A DNA stretch of 64,000 nt from NCBI GenBank assembly GCA_965207275.1, contig CBDBMH010000002.1, positions 1,426,001 to 1,490,000 on the forward strand. Reading direction: 5' to 3'. Made by a program: the position numbers and the translations under genes. The stretch comes from Bin22 sp965207275. GTDB lineage: Bacteria; Chloroflexota; Dehalococcoidia; Lucifugimonadales; UBA3495. Positions 8,881 to 17,379 of the stretch are shown here, in pieces; within the stretch, counting starts at the first letter, position 1, and the number at the start of each line of letters is the position of its first letter. The notes under the pieces are model-generated. The model did not search any database. It was not told where the DNA came from and saw only the letters and a program-made list of their open reading frames with translations.

Positions 8881-9465
8881 GTGACTTCTTCATCATCTTC
8901 CTACCGGAAAAGGGTCTACACCAAGTTTGGCGACAAGGGCGAAACCAGCCTGCTGTACGGAGGACGGGTATCCAAGAATGACCCGCATACCGAGGCATAC
9001 GGCATTACGGACGAAGCAGTTTCGGTCATGGGACTGGCTCGCGCGCTGTCTGAAGACCAGAGGGTCAAGGACATCTTGCGGGACCTGCAGCGAGAGTTGT
9101 TCACTATTGCGGCGGAACTGGCGACGGAACCGGACAAGTATGAGCTTTTCCAGCAGCACTTTGCACCGGTGACGGCAGAGATGGTTGAGAGCCTGGAGCA
9201 GACCATCGACTCCCTTGAGGAAGAGTTTGAGATGCCGACGGTGTTTGTGTTGCCCGGTGGTACTCCTGCATCGTCGGCCATAGATATGTCCCGAACGTCG
9301 ATACGTACTGCCGAGCGGAGGGTGGTGGCCCTGGCCGAAGCGGGCCGCCTGACCAACGAACTGATAATCCACTACCTGAACCGCCTGGGGGACTTGCTTT
9401 TCGTACTGGCCCGCTACCAGGACCGGGAGCTTCCCATTGAGCGGGCCACGGGGGAACGGAGCTAA
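8881..9465 (+). CDS. ATP:cob(I)alamin adenosyltransferase, PduO family
   Basis: 194 residues starting with GTG at 8881, with GAGG about 9 nt upstream. The N-terminus YRKRVYTKFGDKGETSLLYGGRV is the PduO ATP-binding segment (TKxGDxGxTxLxxG), and RTSIRTAERRVVAL carries the conserved Arg residues that bind ATP and close the active site. Such enzymes make adenosylcobalamin for radical isomerases. The usual GxxDELN segment is replaced by GITDEAVSVMG, a mild divergence. HisH begins 2 nt after the stop, so co-transcription with hisH-hisA is likely although the functions are unrelated. Confidence 0.9.
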   Translation: MTSSSSSYRKRVYTKFGDKGETSLLYGGRVSKNDPHTEAYGITDEAVSVMGLARALSEDQRVKDILRDLQRELFTIAAELATEPDKYELFQQHFAPVTAEMVESLEQTIDSLEEEFEMPTVFVLPGGTPASSAIDMSRTSIRTAERRVVALAEAGRLTNELIIHYLNRLGDLLFVLARYQDRELPIERATGERS

Positions 9466-9467
9466 CG

Positions 9468-10127
9468 GTGGCCGGCGTAACCAGGCGCAAGGGTGACCCG
9501 GCTGGTGACTTGAAGATTGTCGTCATAGATTACCAGTCAGGCAACCTGCGCAGCGTGGCAAAGGCGCTGGAGGCGGTGGGCGTCCGGCCTGTTGTTACCG
9601 AGGAGCCGTCGCTGCTGGACACGGCCGATGCCGTTATATTGCCCGGAGTTGGGTCGGGCCCCGCCGCGATGCAGGCGTTGGAATCCCGGGGCCTGGTGGG
9701 GCCCATCAAAGAACTCGTAATGGAAGGCAAGCCCTTTCTGGGCGTGTGCCTGGGCCTGCAGCTGTTGCTGGACCGAACCGAGGAAGGGGACGCGCCCTGT
9801 CTCCGCATCGTTCCCGGACTGGTCAAGCGCCTGCCGGCGGGCCTGAAAGTCCCCCACATGGGCTGGAACAGCGTGGAGTTCGGTGCTGATCATCCCGTGT
9901 TCCGGGGCATCCCACCCGCCAGCCACTTCTACTTTGTCCACAGTTACTACGCCGCCCCCGATGACGAACACGCCGTAGCGGGTGTCACCACCTACGGCCT
10001 TCCCTTCTGCAGCGCCTACGCCAGGGAAAATCTGGTAGCCACCCAGTTTCACCCGGAGAAGAGCGGATCGGTGGGACTGCAGATCTACCGCAACTTCCTG
10101 GAATTTGCCACCCAGGCTGTCCGCTAG
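9468..10127 (+). CDS. hisH: Imidazole glycerol phosphate synthase glutaminase subunit HisH
   Basis: A class I glutamine amidotransferase. KIVVIDYQSGNLRSV is the typical N-terminus, the nucleophile is Cys94 in FLGVCLGLQLL, and His195 and Glu197 in ATQFHPEKSG complete the triad (numbering from GTG 9468). It supplies ammonia to HisF in histidine synthesis. The start is either GTG 9468, preceded by ACGGAG and abutting the upstream stop, or TTG 9510, which gives the usual 205-residue HisH. HisA follows 26 nt later, but hisF is not in the window. Confidence 0.95.
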   Translation: MAGVTRRKGDPAGDLKIVVIDYQSGNLRSVAKALEAVGVRPVVTEEPSLLDTADAVILPGVGSGPAAMQALESRGLVGPIKELVMEGKPFLGVCLGLQLLLDRTEEGDAPCLRIVPGLVKRLPAGLKVPHMGWNSVEFGADHPVFRGIPPASHFYFVHSYYAAPDDEHAVAGVTTYGLPFCSAYARENLVATQFHPEKSGSVGLQIYRNFLEFATQAVR

Positions 10128-10153
10128 TCGCCGCTAGCGGAAACGGTCCACCA

Positions 10154-10873
10154 ATGGAAGTCATTCCCTCCATAGACTTGAAGGACGGACGGTGCGTCCG
10201 GCTGTACCAGGGCGACTTCGGGCAGACCACCGTTTTCTCGGACGACCCGGTGGCGGTGGCCCTGGGGTGGCAGGAACAGGGAGGCACCCTCCTTCACCTG
10301 GTGGACCTGGACGGGGCCGCAGACGGCATTCCCGCCAACCTGCCGGTCATAAACTCCATCATACGCGCGCTGGATATGCCGGTGCAGGTGGGTGGCGGCA
10401 TACGGGAGAGGTCAACCGCCGATGCCTTGCTCTCGGCCGGCGCAAGCCGGGTAATAATCGGAACGGCGGCCGTCGAGAACCCGAAGCTGGTGGCAGACCT
10501 GTGCGGACACTATGGCGAGGAAATGGTCGTGGTGGCAGTGGATGCGCGGGACGGGATGGTTACCACCCGAGGTTGGACCGCCGGCAGTGAGGTTTCAGCC
10601 CTGGACCTGGCCCGGCAGATGAGGGACCTTGGCGTTCCCCGCCTGCTCTACACCGACGTATCCCGGGACGGGACGCTGACTTCACCCAATTTCTCCGCCA
10701 ATGCCCAACTGGTGCAGCAGACAGGCATGAAGGTACAGGCGTCGGGAGGGGTATCCGCCCTTGATGACATCCGGCAGTTAACGCTTACGGGAGTAGAAGG
10801 GGTGATTATCGGGACGGCCCTCTATCGGGGCGCCATCACCTTGCCCGAGGCCATACGGGCGGCGGCCGGGTAG
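10154..10873 (+). CDS. hisA: ProFAR isomerase HisA
   Basis: 239 residues with the (beta/alpha)8 barrel pattern of HisA. MEVIPSIDLKDGRCVRL holds the catalytic Asp8, and LLYTDVSRDGTL carries the second catalytic aspartate and the start of the phosphate loop. QVGGGIRE and GVIIGTALY are the phosphate-binding half-barrel motifs. The enzyme opens the ribose ring of ProFAR in histidine biosynthesis, and some HisA homologues (PriA) also act in tryptophan synthesis. It follows hisH directly; the partner hisF must lie elsewhere. Confidence 0.95.
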   Translation: MEVIPSIDLKDGRCVRLYQGDFGQTTVFSDDPVAVALGWQEQGGTLLHLVDLDGAADGIPANLPVINSIIRALDMPVQVGGGIRERSTADALLSAGASRVIIGTAAVENPKLVADLCGHYGEEMVVVAVDARDGMVTTRGWTAGSEVSALDLARQMRDLGVPRLLYTDVSRDGTLTSPNFSANAQLVQQTGMKVQASGGVSALDDIRQLTLTGVEGVIIGTALYRGAITLPEAIRAAAG

Positions 10874-10897
10874 GCACTCACCATTCGGCCGTAACAG

Positions 10898-11470
10898 TCA
10901 GTCGCGGGACGCTTGCTCCGCCGGCCACCGGTTGCCCAGCCTTTCTTCGGCATTATCGTACCAATCGCCGCGGAGAACTTCCATCAGTATGAAGTCGCGG
11001 CCCATGCGCCGCACCGGGCGCACCGGGTTGAAGCCGCAGCGGCCAAAGCTGCGTTGGGCGCGGTGGTTCCACTCCAGGGTATGAAGGTAGACCCGTTTCA
11101 GGTTCCGCTCGTTGAACATATAGTCAAGCAGGGTTACCACCGCATCGTAGCCGTAGGCATTGTTCCAGTATTCCCGGTCCCCAATGACTATGCCCAGTTC
11201 CGCCTCCAGGTTGAGGGTGTCCAGGTCGTAATACATACAGTTGCCGATCAGCTTGCCGTCCTCGACGTCGATCCCGAAGTGGTGGGAACCGGGAGTGGGA
11301 TAGCGCAACTGGTCCTGGAACATCTTGAGGTAGCGGTCGTAGTTCATCGTCAGGGGGTAGGTGGCGTCCAACTGGGCCAGTTCGGGGTCGCACCGCCAGA
11401 TATAGTCCTGCTCGGCGTCCTCCAGCTTTTTGTCCCGCAGGGTGACCCTGGTGCCTCTCAGTTCGGGCAT
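10898..11470 (-). CDS. GNAT family N-acetyltransferase (RimJ/RimL-like)
   Basis: 190 residues beginning MPELRGTRVTLR, typical of the acetyltransferase-3 (RimJ/RimL, SpeG-like) branch. Strand beta-4 and the acetyl-CoA pyrophosphate loop are in ELGIVIGDREYWNNAYGYDA, and the C-terminal LHTLEWNHRAQRSFGRCGF block has the Asn/His pattern of the family. The substrate could be a protein N-terminus, an amine or an antibiotic; the sequence does not say. It ends just after hisA in convergent orientation, and its start lies 1 nt beyond the stop of the upstream NUDIX gene, so the two are probably an operon. Confidence 0.85.
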   Translation of the reverse strand: MPELRGTRVTLRDKKLEDAEQDYIWRCDPELAQLDATYPLTMNYDRYLKMFQDQLRYPTPGSHHFGIDVEDGKLIGNCMYYDLDTLNLEAELGIVIGDREYWNNAYGYDAVVTLLDYMFNERNLKRVYLHTLEWNHRAQRSFGRCGFNPVRPVRRMGRDFILMEVLRGDWYDNAEERLGNRWPAEQASRD

Positions 11471-11471
11471 A

Positions 11472-11945
11472 TCAGAACGCTCTTTCCCTTTGAGAAATCA
11501 GGTTAAATGCCTTTCGGAGAACGTCGGCCTCATTGGGATAGGCCAGGTTGACTACGCCATCTTCATAGGTGAACCACCGGACAACGTCAAACTCGGGATC
11601 GTGGAGGCTGGTATCTCCTCCCACGCACCTCATCAGGTAGAAATGAACTGTTTTGTGGTATCTGACCTCGTTGTCCTTGTCGGAGAACCAGTAGTCGATG
11701 CTGCGGATGCGGTCTTCAATGACGGGTTCCAGGCCGGTCTCCTCCTGAACCTCCCGAAGCGCCGTTTCTTCCAGCGTTTCGCCCGGGTCGGGTGTTCCCT
11801 TGGGCAGACTCCAACGCACCGGTTCGTCGCGCCCACAGAGTACGACCTCAAGTTGCCCTTCCGCCCAGCGGTATACCACACCCCCGGAGGATACGGGCTC
11901 CTTCACCCGGGGCTTGCCGCCCCCGGGAGAATTTTTCCTCGCCAT
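11472..11945 (-). CDS. NUDIX hydrolase
   Basis: 157 residues with a full Nudix box: GTPDPGETLEETALREVQEE, which contains the metal-binding REVQEE glutamates. The region before it, SSGGVVYRWAEGQLEVVLCG, matches diadenosine-polyphosphate hydrolase-like NUDIX proteins with a basic N-terminus (MARKNSPGGGKPRVKEP). Such enzymes cleave nucleoside diphosphates linked to another moiety; the exact substrate is unknown. It is translationally next to the GNAT gene. The basic N-terminal tail could bind RNA or DNA, but this is speculative. Confidence 0.92.
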   Translation of the reverse strand: MARKNSPGGGKPRVKEPVSSGGVVYRWAEGQLEVVLCGRDEPVRWSLPKGTPDPGETLEETALREVQEETGLEPVIEDRIRSIDYWFSDKDNEVRYHKTVHFYLMRCVGGDTSLHDPEFDVVRWFTYEDGVVNLAYPNEADVLRKAFNLISQRERAF

Positions 11946-12059
11946 GTATGCCCCTTAAATTGATTGAGCCCACATAGGAAGTGGACCCAATCCTGCGTTA
12001 ATTTCGATTGCTATCCATTTTAGGTTCGATACGGGAGGTAGTCAATGCGACGGCAACGG

Positions 12060-12088
12060 CCCAAATCCACCACCTAATGGGAGGAAAA
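12060..12088 (+). repeat. IS left inverted end
   Basis: Pairs with 13921-13949 in reverse orientation, 28 of 29 positions matching. Confidence 0.9.
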
Positions 12089-12168
12089 GACCTCGTTGGA
12101 GCCAGCGGCAAAGCTGGCTATGATGGTTACGGGACAAACACAACCATCACCAACGAGGTGCAGTCATT

Positions 12169-13692
12169 ATGCAACAGGGAGTCCTGCCATTCCAGTATGG
12201 GACGGAGCATCGCGCGGGGGGCATGACGGGGCTGTCGGGGTTGGCGGTCTATCTGGAAATGGCCGATGCGATGGGGCTGGGCGAGTCGATCCGGCGCTAC
12301 GTGAAGGTCAAGGAGGGCGGACAGGGATGGACGGACCGGCAGATGGTCACCGCGCTGGTGCTGCTGAATCTGGCCGGTGGAGAAGGAGTGGACGACCTCC
12401 GGGTGCTGGAAGGGGACGAGGGTCTGGGCCGGATGTTGGGCCGGGTGGAGACGCACCGGCAGCGGGCTTGTGAGCGCCGGGAGGAGGGCAGCCGGTGGCG
12501 GGGCGGGCGGCGCCGCAGCGTCCCGTCTCCGTCGGCGGTGTTCCGGTACCTGGGCCGGTTCCACGACCCGGTTCAGGAGGAGGCCAGGCAGCCCCATACG
12601 GCGTACATACCCGCGCCCAGCGGCGCGCTGCGCGGGCTGGGGAAGGTCAACGCCGAGATGATGAGCTTCGTCCGGGACCACCTGGAGCAGGAGCAGGCGA
12701 CGCTGGACATGGACGCGACGCTGATCGAGACCTACAAGCAGGAGGCGCTGTACTGCTACCAGGGCTACAAGGCCTACCAGCCGATGGTCACCTACTGGGC
12801 CGAGGCGGACCTGGTGGTCCATTCGGAGTTCCGGGACGGCAACGTGCCAGCGGGGTTCGAGCAACTGCGGGTGTTGCGGGAGTCGCTGGCCCATCTGCCG
12901 GAGGGCGTGGTGAAGGTGATGCTGCGGTCGGACACGGCGGGGTACCAAGTTGAGTTGTTGCGGTACTGCGCCGAGGGGAGGGATGAGCGGTTCGGAGTGA
13001 TCGAATTCGCGGTGGGGGCGGACGTCACGGAGGGGTTCAAGCGTGCGGCAGCCGAAGTGGAGGAGAGCCAGTGGCGCCGGTTGCCCCGGATGGTGGGGGA
13101 GTTGGCGGTGGAGACGGAACAGGAGTGGGCCGAGGTGGACTTCGTGCCCGATAGATTGGCTTATTCCAAGAATGATCCCGACTACCGTTTCATAGCGGTC
13201 CGGGAGCCGCTGAGGCGGCCGCCGCTGCCGGGCATGGAGGATGACCTGGAGTTGTCGGTTCCGGCGATGGAGATGCCGGACCGGGGCTGGTACAAGATCC
13301 GGGGGATAGTGACTAACCGGGAGCTACCGGGAGATGAGGTGGTGCGGTGGTACCGGGAGAGATGCGGGAAGGGCGAGGAGGTGCATGGTGTGCTGAAGGA
13401 GGACTTGGCTGGCGGGAGGCTGCCGTCGGGACAGTTCGGGGCCAACGCGGCCTGGTGGGCGATAGCGGCGCTGGCGTTCAACCTGAACTCGGCGGTCAAG
13501 CAGTTGGCCCTGGGCGGTCAGTGGGTGAACAAGCGGCTCAAGGCGGTGCGCTTTGCTCTGATCAATCTGGCCGGACGGGTGGTCTGCCACGCCAGGAAGC
13601 TGCTGATCCGGCTGGCCCGGGGCCATCCATCCTTCCCGCTGCTGGCGGGAGCGCACCGGAGAATAGCGGCGCTGGCCCACGGCCCACCCTGA
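12169..13692 (+). CDS. IS1380-family DDE transposase
   Basis: 507 residues from ATG 12169. The probable catalytic acids are Asp180 or Asp182 in TLDMDATLIE, Asp255 in MLRSDTAGYQ, and Glu403 or Glu404 in RCGKGEEVHGVLKEDLAGG, the C-terminal signature of IS1380-type transposases. A basic Arg-rich segment at 95-120 may contact DNA. The frame is intact. The GC-rich, repetitive codon use (many CGG and GTG codons) differs slightly from the housekeeping genes, as expected for a mobile gene. The family assignment is from motif memory, not a search. Confidence 0.88.
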   Translation: MQQGVLPFQYGTEHRAGGMTGLSGLAVYLEMADAMGLGESIRRYVKVKEGGQGWTDRQMVTALVLLNLAGGEGVDDLRVLEGDEGLGRMLGRVETHRQRACERREEGSRWRGGRRRSVPSPSAVFRYLGRFHDPVQEEARQPHTAYIPAPSGALRGLGKVNAEMMSFVRDHLEQEQATLDMDATLIETYKQEALYCYQGYKAYQPMVTYWAEADLVVHSEFRDGNVPAGFEQLRVLRESLAHLPEGVVKVMLRSDTAGYQVELLRYCAEGRDERFGVIEFAVGADVTEGFKRAAAEVEESQWRRLPRMVGELAVETEQEWAEVDFVPDRLAYSKNDPDYRFIAVREPLRRPPLPGMEDDLELSVPAMEMPDRGWYKIRGIVTNRELPGDEVVRWYRERCGKGEEVHGVLKEDLAGGRLPSGQFGANAAWWAIAALAFNLNSAVKQLALGGQWVNKRLKAVRFALINLAGRVVCHARKLLIRLARGHPSFPLLAGAHRRIAALAHGPP

Positions 13693-13920
13693 CCTGGGAC
13701 GGTCTGCGCCACTACCGACGGGCATTCAAGCGACGGGGACTCCCGCCGTAGGGACACTGCGCCCTTCTCCAGGACCGGTTGGCATAGACCTCGCCCTGGC
13801 GTCGCCGGCCAACGCCCCAATATCCCCTTCCAGCGCCTACTCCTGCCACGCCAACCCACTGCCAACCTGTCAGCCGTCAGCCGATGCCCCAACCGGCCCA
13901 ATCAAGGAGCCCCAAAACCA

Positions 13921-13949
13921 TTTTTCTCCCATTAGGTGGTGGATTTGGG
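13921..13949 (-). repeat. IS right inverted end
   Basis: Reverse complement of 12060-12088 with one mismatch; AACGG follows directly. Confidence 0.9.
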
Positions 13950-14223
13950 AACGGAAGGGGCCAGGGACGACAGGGGCAAATGCCCACGTCATGCCTTTAC
14001 CAGGGAATCGAGAAAGGGGTGATTCAGTTCCCTCTTCGGCCCAGGTGGAGCAACAACTTTGAAGTGATGGGTTGGGATTTAACCGTCATTCCGGCCTGCG
14101 CCGGAACCCAATAGTCCTGGAGAGTGGATACCGGCCTTCGCCAATATGACGGGCGCCAGGTGTCGATCATCATTTTAATCCTGCTGGGCTACCAGCTTCA
14201 TCTCTTCAATGGCCAATGGTCTC
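13950..14223. other. Intergenic region right of the IS
   Basis: There is no gene in these 270 bp. A REP-like palindrome TTCCGGC-ctgc-GCCGGAA at 14089-14106, with GTCA before it, belongs to the same GTCATTCC-type family as the 8829 repeat. Confidence 0.55.
14089..14106. repeat. REP-like palindrome
   Basis: Seven-base arms TTCCGGC and GCCGGAA with a four-base loop, embedded in a GTCATTCC...GGAACC context shared with other intergenic repeats here. Confidence 0.6.
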
Positions 14224-14487
14224 TCAGCCCCCACTGATGGCTGGAACGAAGTGGACCTCGCTGTTCTCACCCACGCGCTCCAGGAGGCCCATGCGGGCAA
14301 CCTCGCCGTCGATGGAGACTGCCAAGTTGGACCGGACCTGGTTATCTTCAATGAGCCTTTCCCGGATGCCCGGGAACTGCTCTTCCAGGCCGTTGATCAG
14401 TTGGCGCACGTTGCGGGCCTCTACCTGGGTTTGCTTTACGCCGCCGGTAACCGGCAGCAACATTGTGGGAATATATACGGTTGCCAC
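14224..14487 (-). CDS. MoaD/ThiS-like small sulfur carrier
   Basis: About 87 residues from GTG 14487, chosen because GAGGAG lies 9 nt upstream; the frame opens slightly earlier. It has the ubiquitin-like pattern: VYIPTMLLPVTGG, then VRQLINGLEEQFPGIRERL, then VAVSIDGEVA-like strands, ending with VHFVPAISGG. The C-terminal Gly-Gly is where sulfur is loaded as thiocarboxylate. MoaD donates sulfur to molybdopterin and would support the xanthine dehydrogenase-type enzyme 600 bp away, but similar carriers serve thiamine, cysteine or tungsten pathways. No MoaE or MoeB is nearby. Confidence 0.85.
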   Translation of the reverse strand: MATVYIPTMLLPVTGGVKQTQVEARNVRQLINGLEEQFPGIRERLIEDNQVRSNLAVSIDGEVARMGLLERVGENSEVHFVPAISGG

Positions 14488-14509
14488 GGTCGACGCTCCT
14501 CGCACGTTC

Positions 14510-15028
14510 CTATTGTTCCTTTATTTTCGCATACAGGAAGCGATCTATGGTCCTTCCATCCTTGGTAATGCTCTTCCTCAGGCGGCCCTCCAGACAATAG
14601 CCCGCTTTTTCCAGGACCCGGGCCGAGGCCGGGTTCCATTCGAATACGTGGGCGTGGATGCGGTCGAGGTCGAACGCCGAAAAGGCGAATCCGGTTACCG
14701 CCGTCACGGCCATGGTAGCTATGCCCATACCCCAGAATGGCTCGCCCAGCCAGTAGCCGATTTCGGCGGTGCGTCGAAAAACGTCCTCGCCCAACCGCAG
14801 GCCTATTCCTCCGATGGCTTCCTCTGGGCTGGCAATAGCGAAGTTGGTCTCGGGCGCCTGCCCGGACGCCAACGCTATCCAGTCCCGCGCATGCTCCACA
14901 GTGTAGGGATAGGGAAACGAATCGCGCAAGTTGACGGAAATATTGCGATTGTTTGCATATTTGGCCAGGCTGGCTTCATCTCCAGGGCGCCAGCTTCTGA
15001 CCTGCCACCGGCCCATTTGGATCAGCAT
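14510..15028 (-). CDS. GNAT family N-acetyltransferase
   Basis: 172 residues from ATG 15028, preceded by GCGAGGA; the frame opens 60 nt earlier but lacks a better site. WQVRSWRPGDEASLAKYANN and IGYWLGEPFWGMGIATMAV are the RimJ/RimL-type N-terminus and acetyl-CoA loop. RIHAHVFEWNPASARVLEKAGY is the conserved C-terminal block. It may acetylate a ribosomal protein or a small amine; the substrate is unknown. It lies between the terminator of the molybdenum hydroxylase operon and the MoaD-like gene, 22 nt from the latter, so those two may be co-transcribed. Confidence 0.88.
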   Translation of the reverse strand: MLIQMGRWQVRSWRPGDEASLAKYANNRNISVNLRDSFPYPYTVEHARDWIALASGQAPETNFAIASPEEAIGGIGLRLGEDVFRRTAEIGYWLGEPFWGMGIATMAVTAVTGFAFSAFDLDRIHAHVFEWNPASARVLEKAGYCLEGRLRKSITKDGRTIDRFLYAKIKEQ

Positions 15029-15048
15029 GGTTTTCCTCGCAAATAGAA

Positions 15049-15071
15049 GGGGCGGGTTTGCAACCCGCCCC
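15049..15071 (-). terminator. Rho-independent terminator of the molybdenum hydroxylase operon
   Basis: A perfect 10-bp stem GGGGCGGGTT/AACCCGCCCC with a 3-nt loop, followed on the minus strand by TTCTATTT. It lies 32 nt past the stop of the large subunit gene. Confidence 0.8.
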
Positions 15072-15102
15072 GGTGGAATACTGGACATGCTTGAGGGTGA
15101 GT

Positions 15103-17367
15103 TTACGACATGGCTTCCAGTACCGCTCCCGGATTGGCGGGTAGTCGGTTAATTCGGTTGCCTATTGCGTGAGATATGGCGCTGGCGATAGCCGGCAAAG
15201 GCGGCACGATGGGTACTTCGCCTACGCCCCGAACGCCGTAGGGGTGGCCCGGATTGGCCACCTCAACGATCACTGTGTCGATCATGGGAAGGTCAAGGGC
15301 CGTGGGCATTCGGTAGTCCAGGAAGCTGGAATTCATCATCTGGCCCTGGTCATTAAAGAAGTACTCTTCGTTGAGGGCCCAGCCGATGCCCTGGACAACG
15401 CCGCCCTGCATCTGCCCCTCAACATAGCTGGGGTGAATGGCTTTGCCCGCGTCCTGGACAGCCGTGTATCGAAGGATAGTGACCTTGCCGGTATCGGGAT
15501 CCACTTCCACATCCACAAGGTGAACGCCGAAGCCGTTGCCCTCGCCGGTAGGATCCACGTTGGAAGCGCCGGTTATCCCGCCGCCGGTGCTGAGGAGTTG
15601 GCGGGCCAACTCGCGAAAGGTCATCCGCAATTCCGGGTCCGACCTGTGCGACAGGACGCCGTCAGCGTACTCCACATCTTCGACCGAGGTGTCCCATATC
15701 CGGGCGGCGCGTTCCACCATCTGGGTCTTGACGTCCTCGGCAGCCTCAATTGCGGCCCAGCCGGTGGCAAAGGTGGTGCGGCTGCCGCCGGTCACCATGG
15801 TGTAGCCGATAGAGTCGGTGTCTACTACCGTGGGCTTGACGTCCTCGTAGGCGATGCCCAGGGTTTCCGCCGCCTGCTGGGCAATGGATGCCCGGCTGCC
15901 ACCGATGTCCACGGAACCCTCTATCAGGTTCACGGTGCCATCGGGGTTGACGCTGATGTTGACGGCGGACTGGAAGCCCCGGTTAAACCAGAAGCCGGCG
16001 GCCAGGCCGCGACCCCGGTTAGGGCCCTCCAGTGGTGTCGCGTAGTGATCGTGATTGCGGGCGGCCTCCAGACATTCCACCAGGCCGATACGCCGGAAGA
16101 CGGGTCCCTCAACCCGCCTGACGCCCTCACGGGAGGCGTTGCGCAGGCGGAAATCTACCGGGTCCATGCTCAGTTCTTCGCAAATCTCGTCGATAACCGA
16201 TTCCACGGCGAACGCGGCCTGGGGCGATCCCGGGGCGCGGTAGGCCGCAGTCTTGGGCTTGTTGACCACCACGTCGTAGCCATTGATGCGGGCATTGGAT
16301 ATGTCGTAGCACGCCAGGGCGCAGGCCGCCCCCTGCATTACCGGAGAACCCGGGTACGCACCGGCCTCGAAGGCCAGGAAGATGTCTGCCGCCGTTATCC
16401 TGCCGTCCCTGGTGGCGCCCAGCTTGACCTTCATCCAGGTGCCGGGAGCCGGGCCCGAAGCCTCGAACACCTCGGTGCGGCTCATCAGCAGCTTGACGGG
16501 CCGGCCTGACTTCCTGGAAAGCAGCGCGGCGATGGGCTCAAGGTAGGCGGTGATCTTGCCGCCAAAGCCGCCCCCTATTTCCATGGGCGTAACCTTTACC
16601 CGGGACACGGGGTGGCGGAGTATGTCGGCCACGTTGGTGCGGACAACGAACGGTCCCTGGGTGCTGCACCAGATATTCAGCTGGCCGTCAGCGTTCCAGA
16701 AAGCGGTGGAGTTGTGGGGTTCGATGTAGCCCTGGTGTACGGAAGCCGTCTCATACTCCCGTTCCAGTACCACGTCCGCCTGGCGGAAGCCCTGTTCCAC
16801 GTCGCCGGCCTCGAAAGCCATGTGGGAGGCGACGTTGCTGGGCCGGTCTGCCAATTCACCCAGCTCGGAAGTGAAAAGGTCCTCATGGAGCAGGGGCGCA
16901 TCGGACTCCATTGCCTGCCGGACAGTCATGGCCGGAGGCAGGACCTCGTACTCCACCTTGATCAGGGCCAGGGCCTCCTCCGCAATGTGCTGACTGTCGG
17001 CAGCAACGGCAGCCACCGGATGACCCTTAAAGAGGACCTTGTCCGATGCCAGCACATGGTTGCTGGCGAACTTGAGTCGCTGGTAATCGCCGCCCAATTC
17101 ATCCCTGGTCAAAGAGGCGAAGGGCAGGTCAGCGGAGGTAACCACAGCATGCACGCCGGGGTGAGCCTCGGCGGCGGAAGTGTCGATGGACTTGATGCGG
17201 GCGTGGGCGTGGGGGCTGCGAAGCACCTTCGCCTGGAGCAAGCCGGCCAACTGTACGTCGGCGCCATACTGGGCCCGGCCCGTAACCTTGTCAACGCCGT
17301 CGGGCCGCAAATGGCGCTTCCCGACGACGTTGTACTCAACCTCGGATAGCACTATGTTGGAGGTCAC
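15103..17367 (-). CDS. Molybdenum hydroxylase large (molybdopterin-binding) subunit, xanthine dehydrogenase/CoxL family
   Basis: 754 residues from GTG 17367, with AAGGAGGT upstream. VTGRAQYGADVQL is the N-terminal substrate-channel segment, EIGGGFGGK at 263-271 is the conserved molybdopterin loop, and GVGE at 714-717 supplies the catalytic glutamate. No AYXCSFR loop typical of true CO dehydrogenase is seen, so a purine, aldehyde or N-heterocycle hydroxylase is more likely. It is the last gene of a three-gene operon in the order FAD subunit, iron-sulfur subunit, molybdenum subunit. The substrate cannot be named from sequence. Confidence 0.93.
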   Translation of the reverse strand: MTSNIVLSEVEYNVVGKRHLRPDGVDKVTGRAQYGADVQLAGLLQAKVLRSPHAHARIKSIDTSAAEAHPGVHAVVTSADLPFASLTRDELGGDYQRLKFASNHVLASDKVLFKGHPVAAVAADSQHIAEEALALIKVEYEVLPPAMTVRQAMESDAPLLHEDLFTSELGELADRPSNVASHMAFEAGDVEQGFRQADVVLEREYETASVHQGYIEPHNSTAFWNADGQLNIWCSTQGPFVVRTNVADILRHPVSRVKVTPMEIGGGFGGKITAYLEPIAALLSRKSGRPVKLLMSRTEVFEASGPAPGTWMKVKLGATRDGRITAADIFLAFEAGAYPGSPVMQGAACALACYDISNARINGYDVVVNKPKTAAYRAPGSPQAAFAVESVIDEICEELSMDPVDFRLRNASREGVRRVEGPVFRRIGLVECLEAARNHDHYATPLEGPNRGRGLAAGFWFNRGFQSAVNISVNPDGTVNLIEGSVDIGGSRASIAQQAAETLGIAYEDVKPTVVDTDSIGYTMVTGGSRTTFATGWAAIEAAEDVKTQMVERAARIWDTSVEDVEYADGVLSHRSDPELRMTFRELARQLLSTGGGITGASNVDPTGEGNGFGVHLVDVEVDPDTGKVTILRYTAVQDAGKAIHPSYVEGQMQGGVVQGIGWALNEEYFFNDQGQMMNSSFLDYRMPTALDLPMIDTVIVEVANPGHPYGVRGVGEVPIVPPLPAIASAISHAIGNRINRLPANPGAVLEAMS

Positions 17368-17379
17368 GGAAGTACCTCC

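Larger units (their letters stand above)
12060..13949 (+). mobile_element. IS1380-type insertion sequence, complete
   Basis: The element is 1,890 bp, bounded by inverted ends of 29 bp with one mismatch (12060-12088 and 13921-13949, outermost CCCAAATCC). AACGG stands immediately outside both ends (12055-12059 and 13950-13954), which looks like a target duplication; IS1380 elements usually duplicate 4 bp, so one base may be chance. It contains one intact transposase. Intact ends, duplication and frame suggest a fairly recent insertion, possibly still mobile. It sits between the NUDIX gene and a MoaD-like gene without breaking a recognisable gene. Confidence 0.88.
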
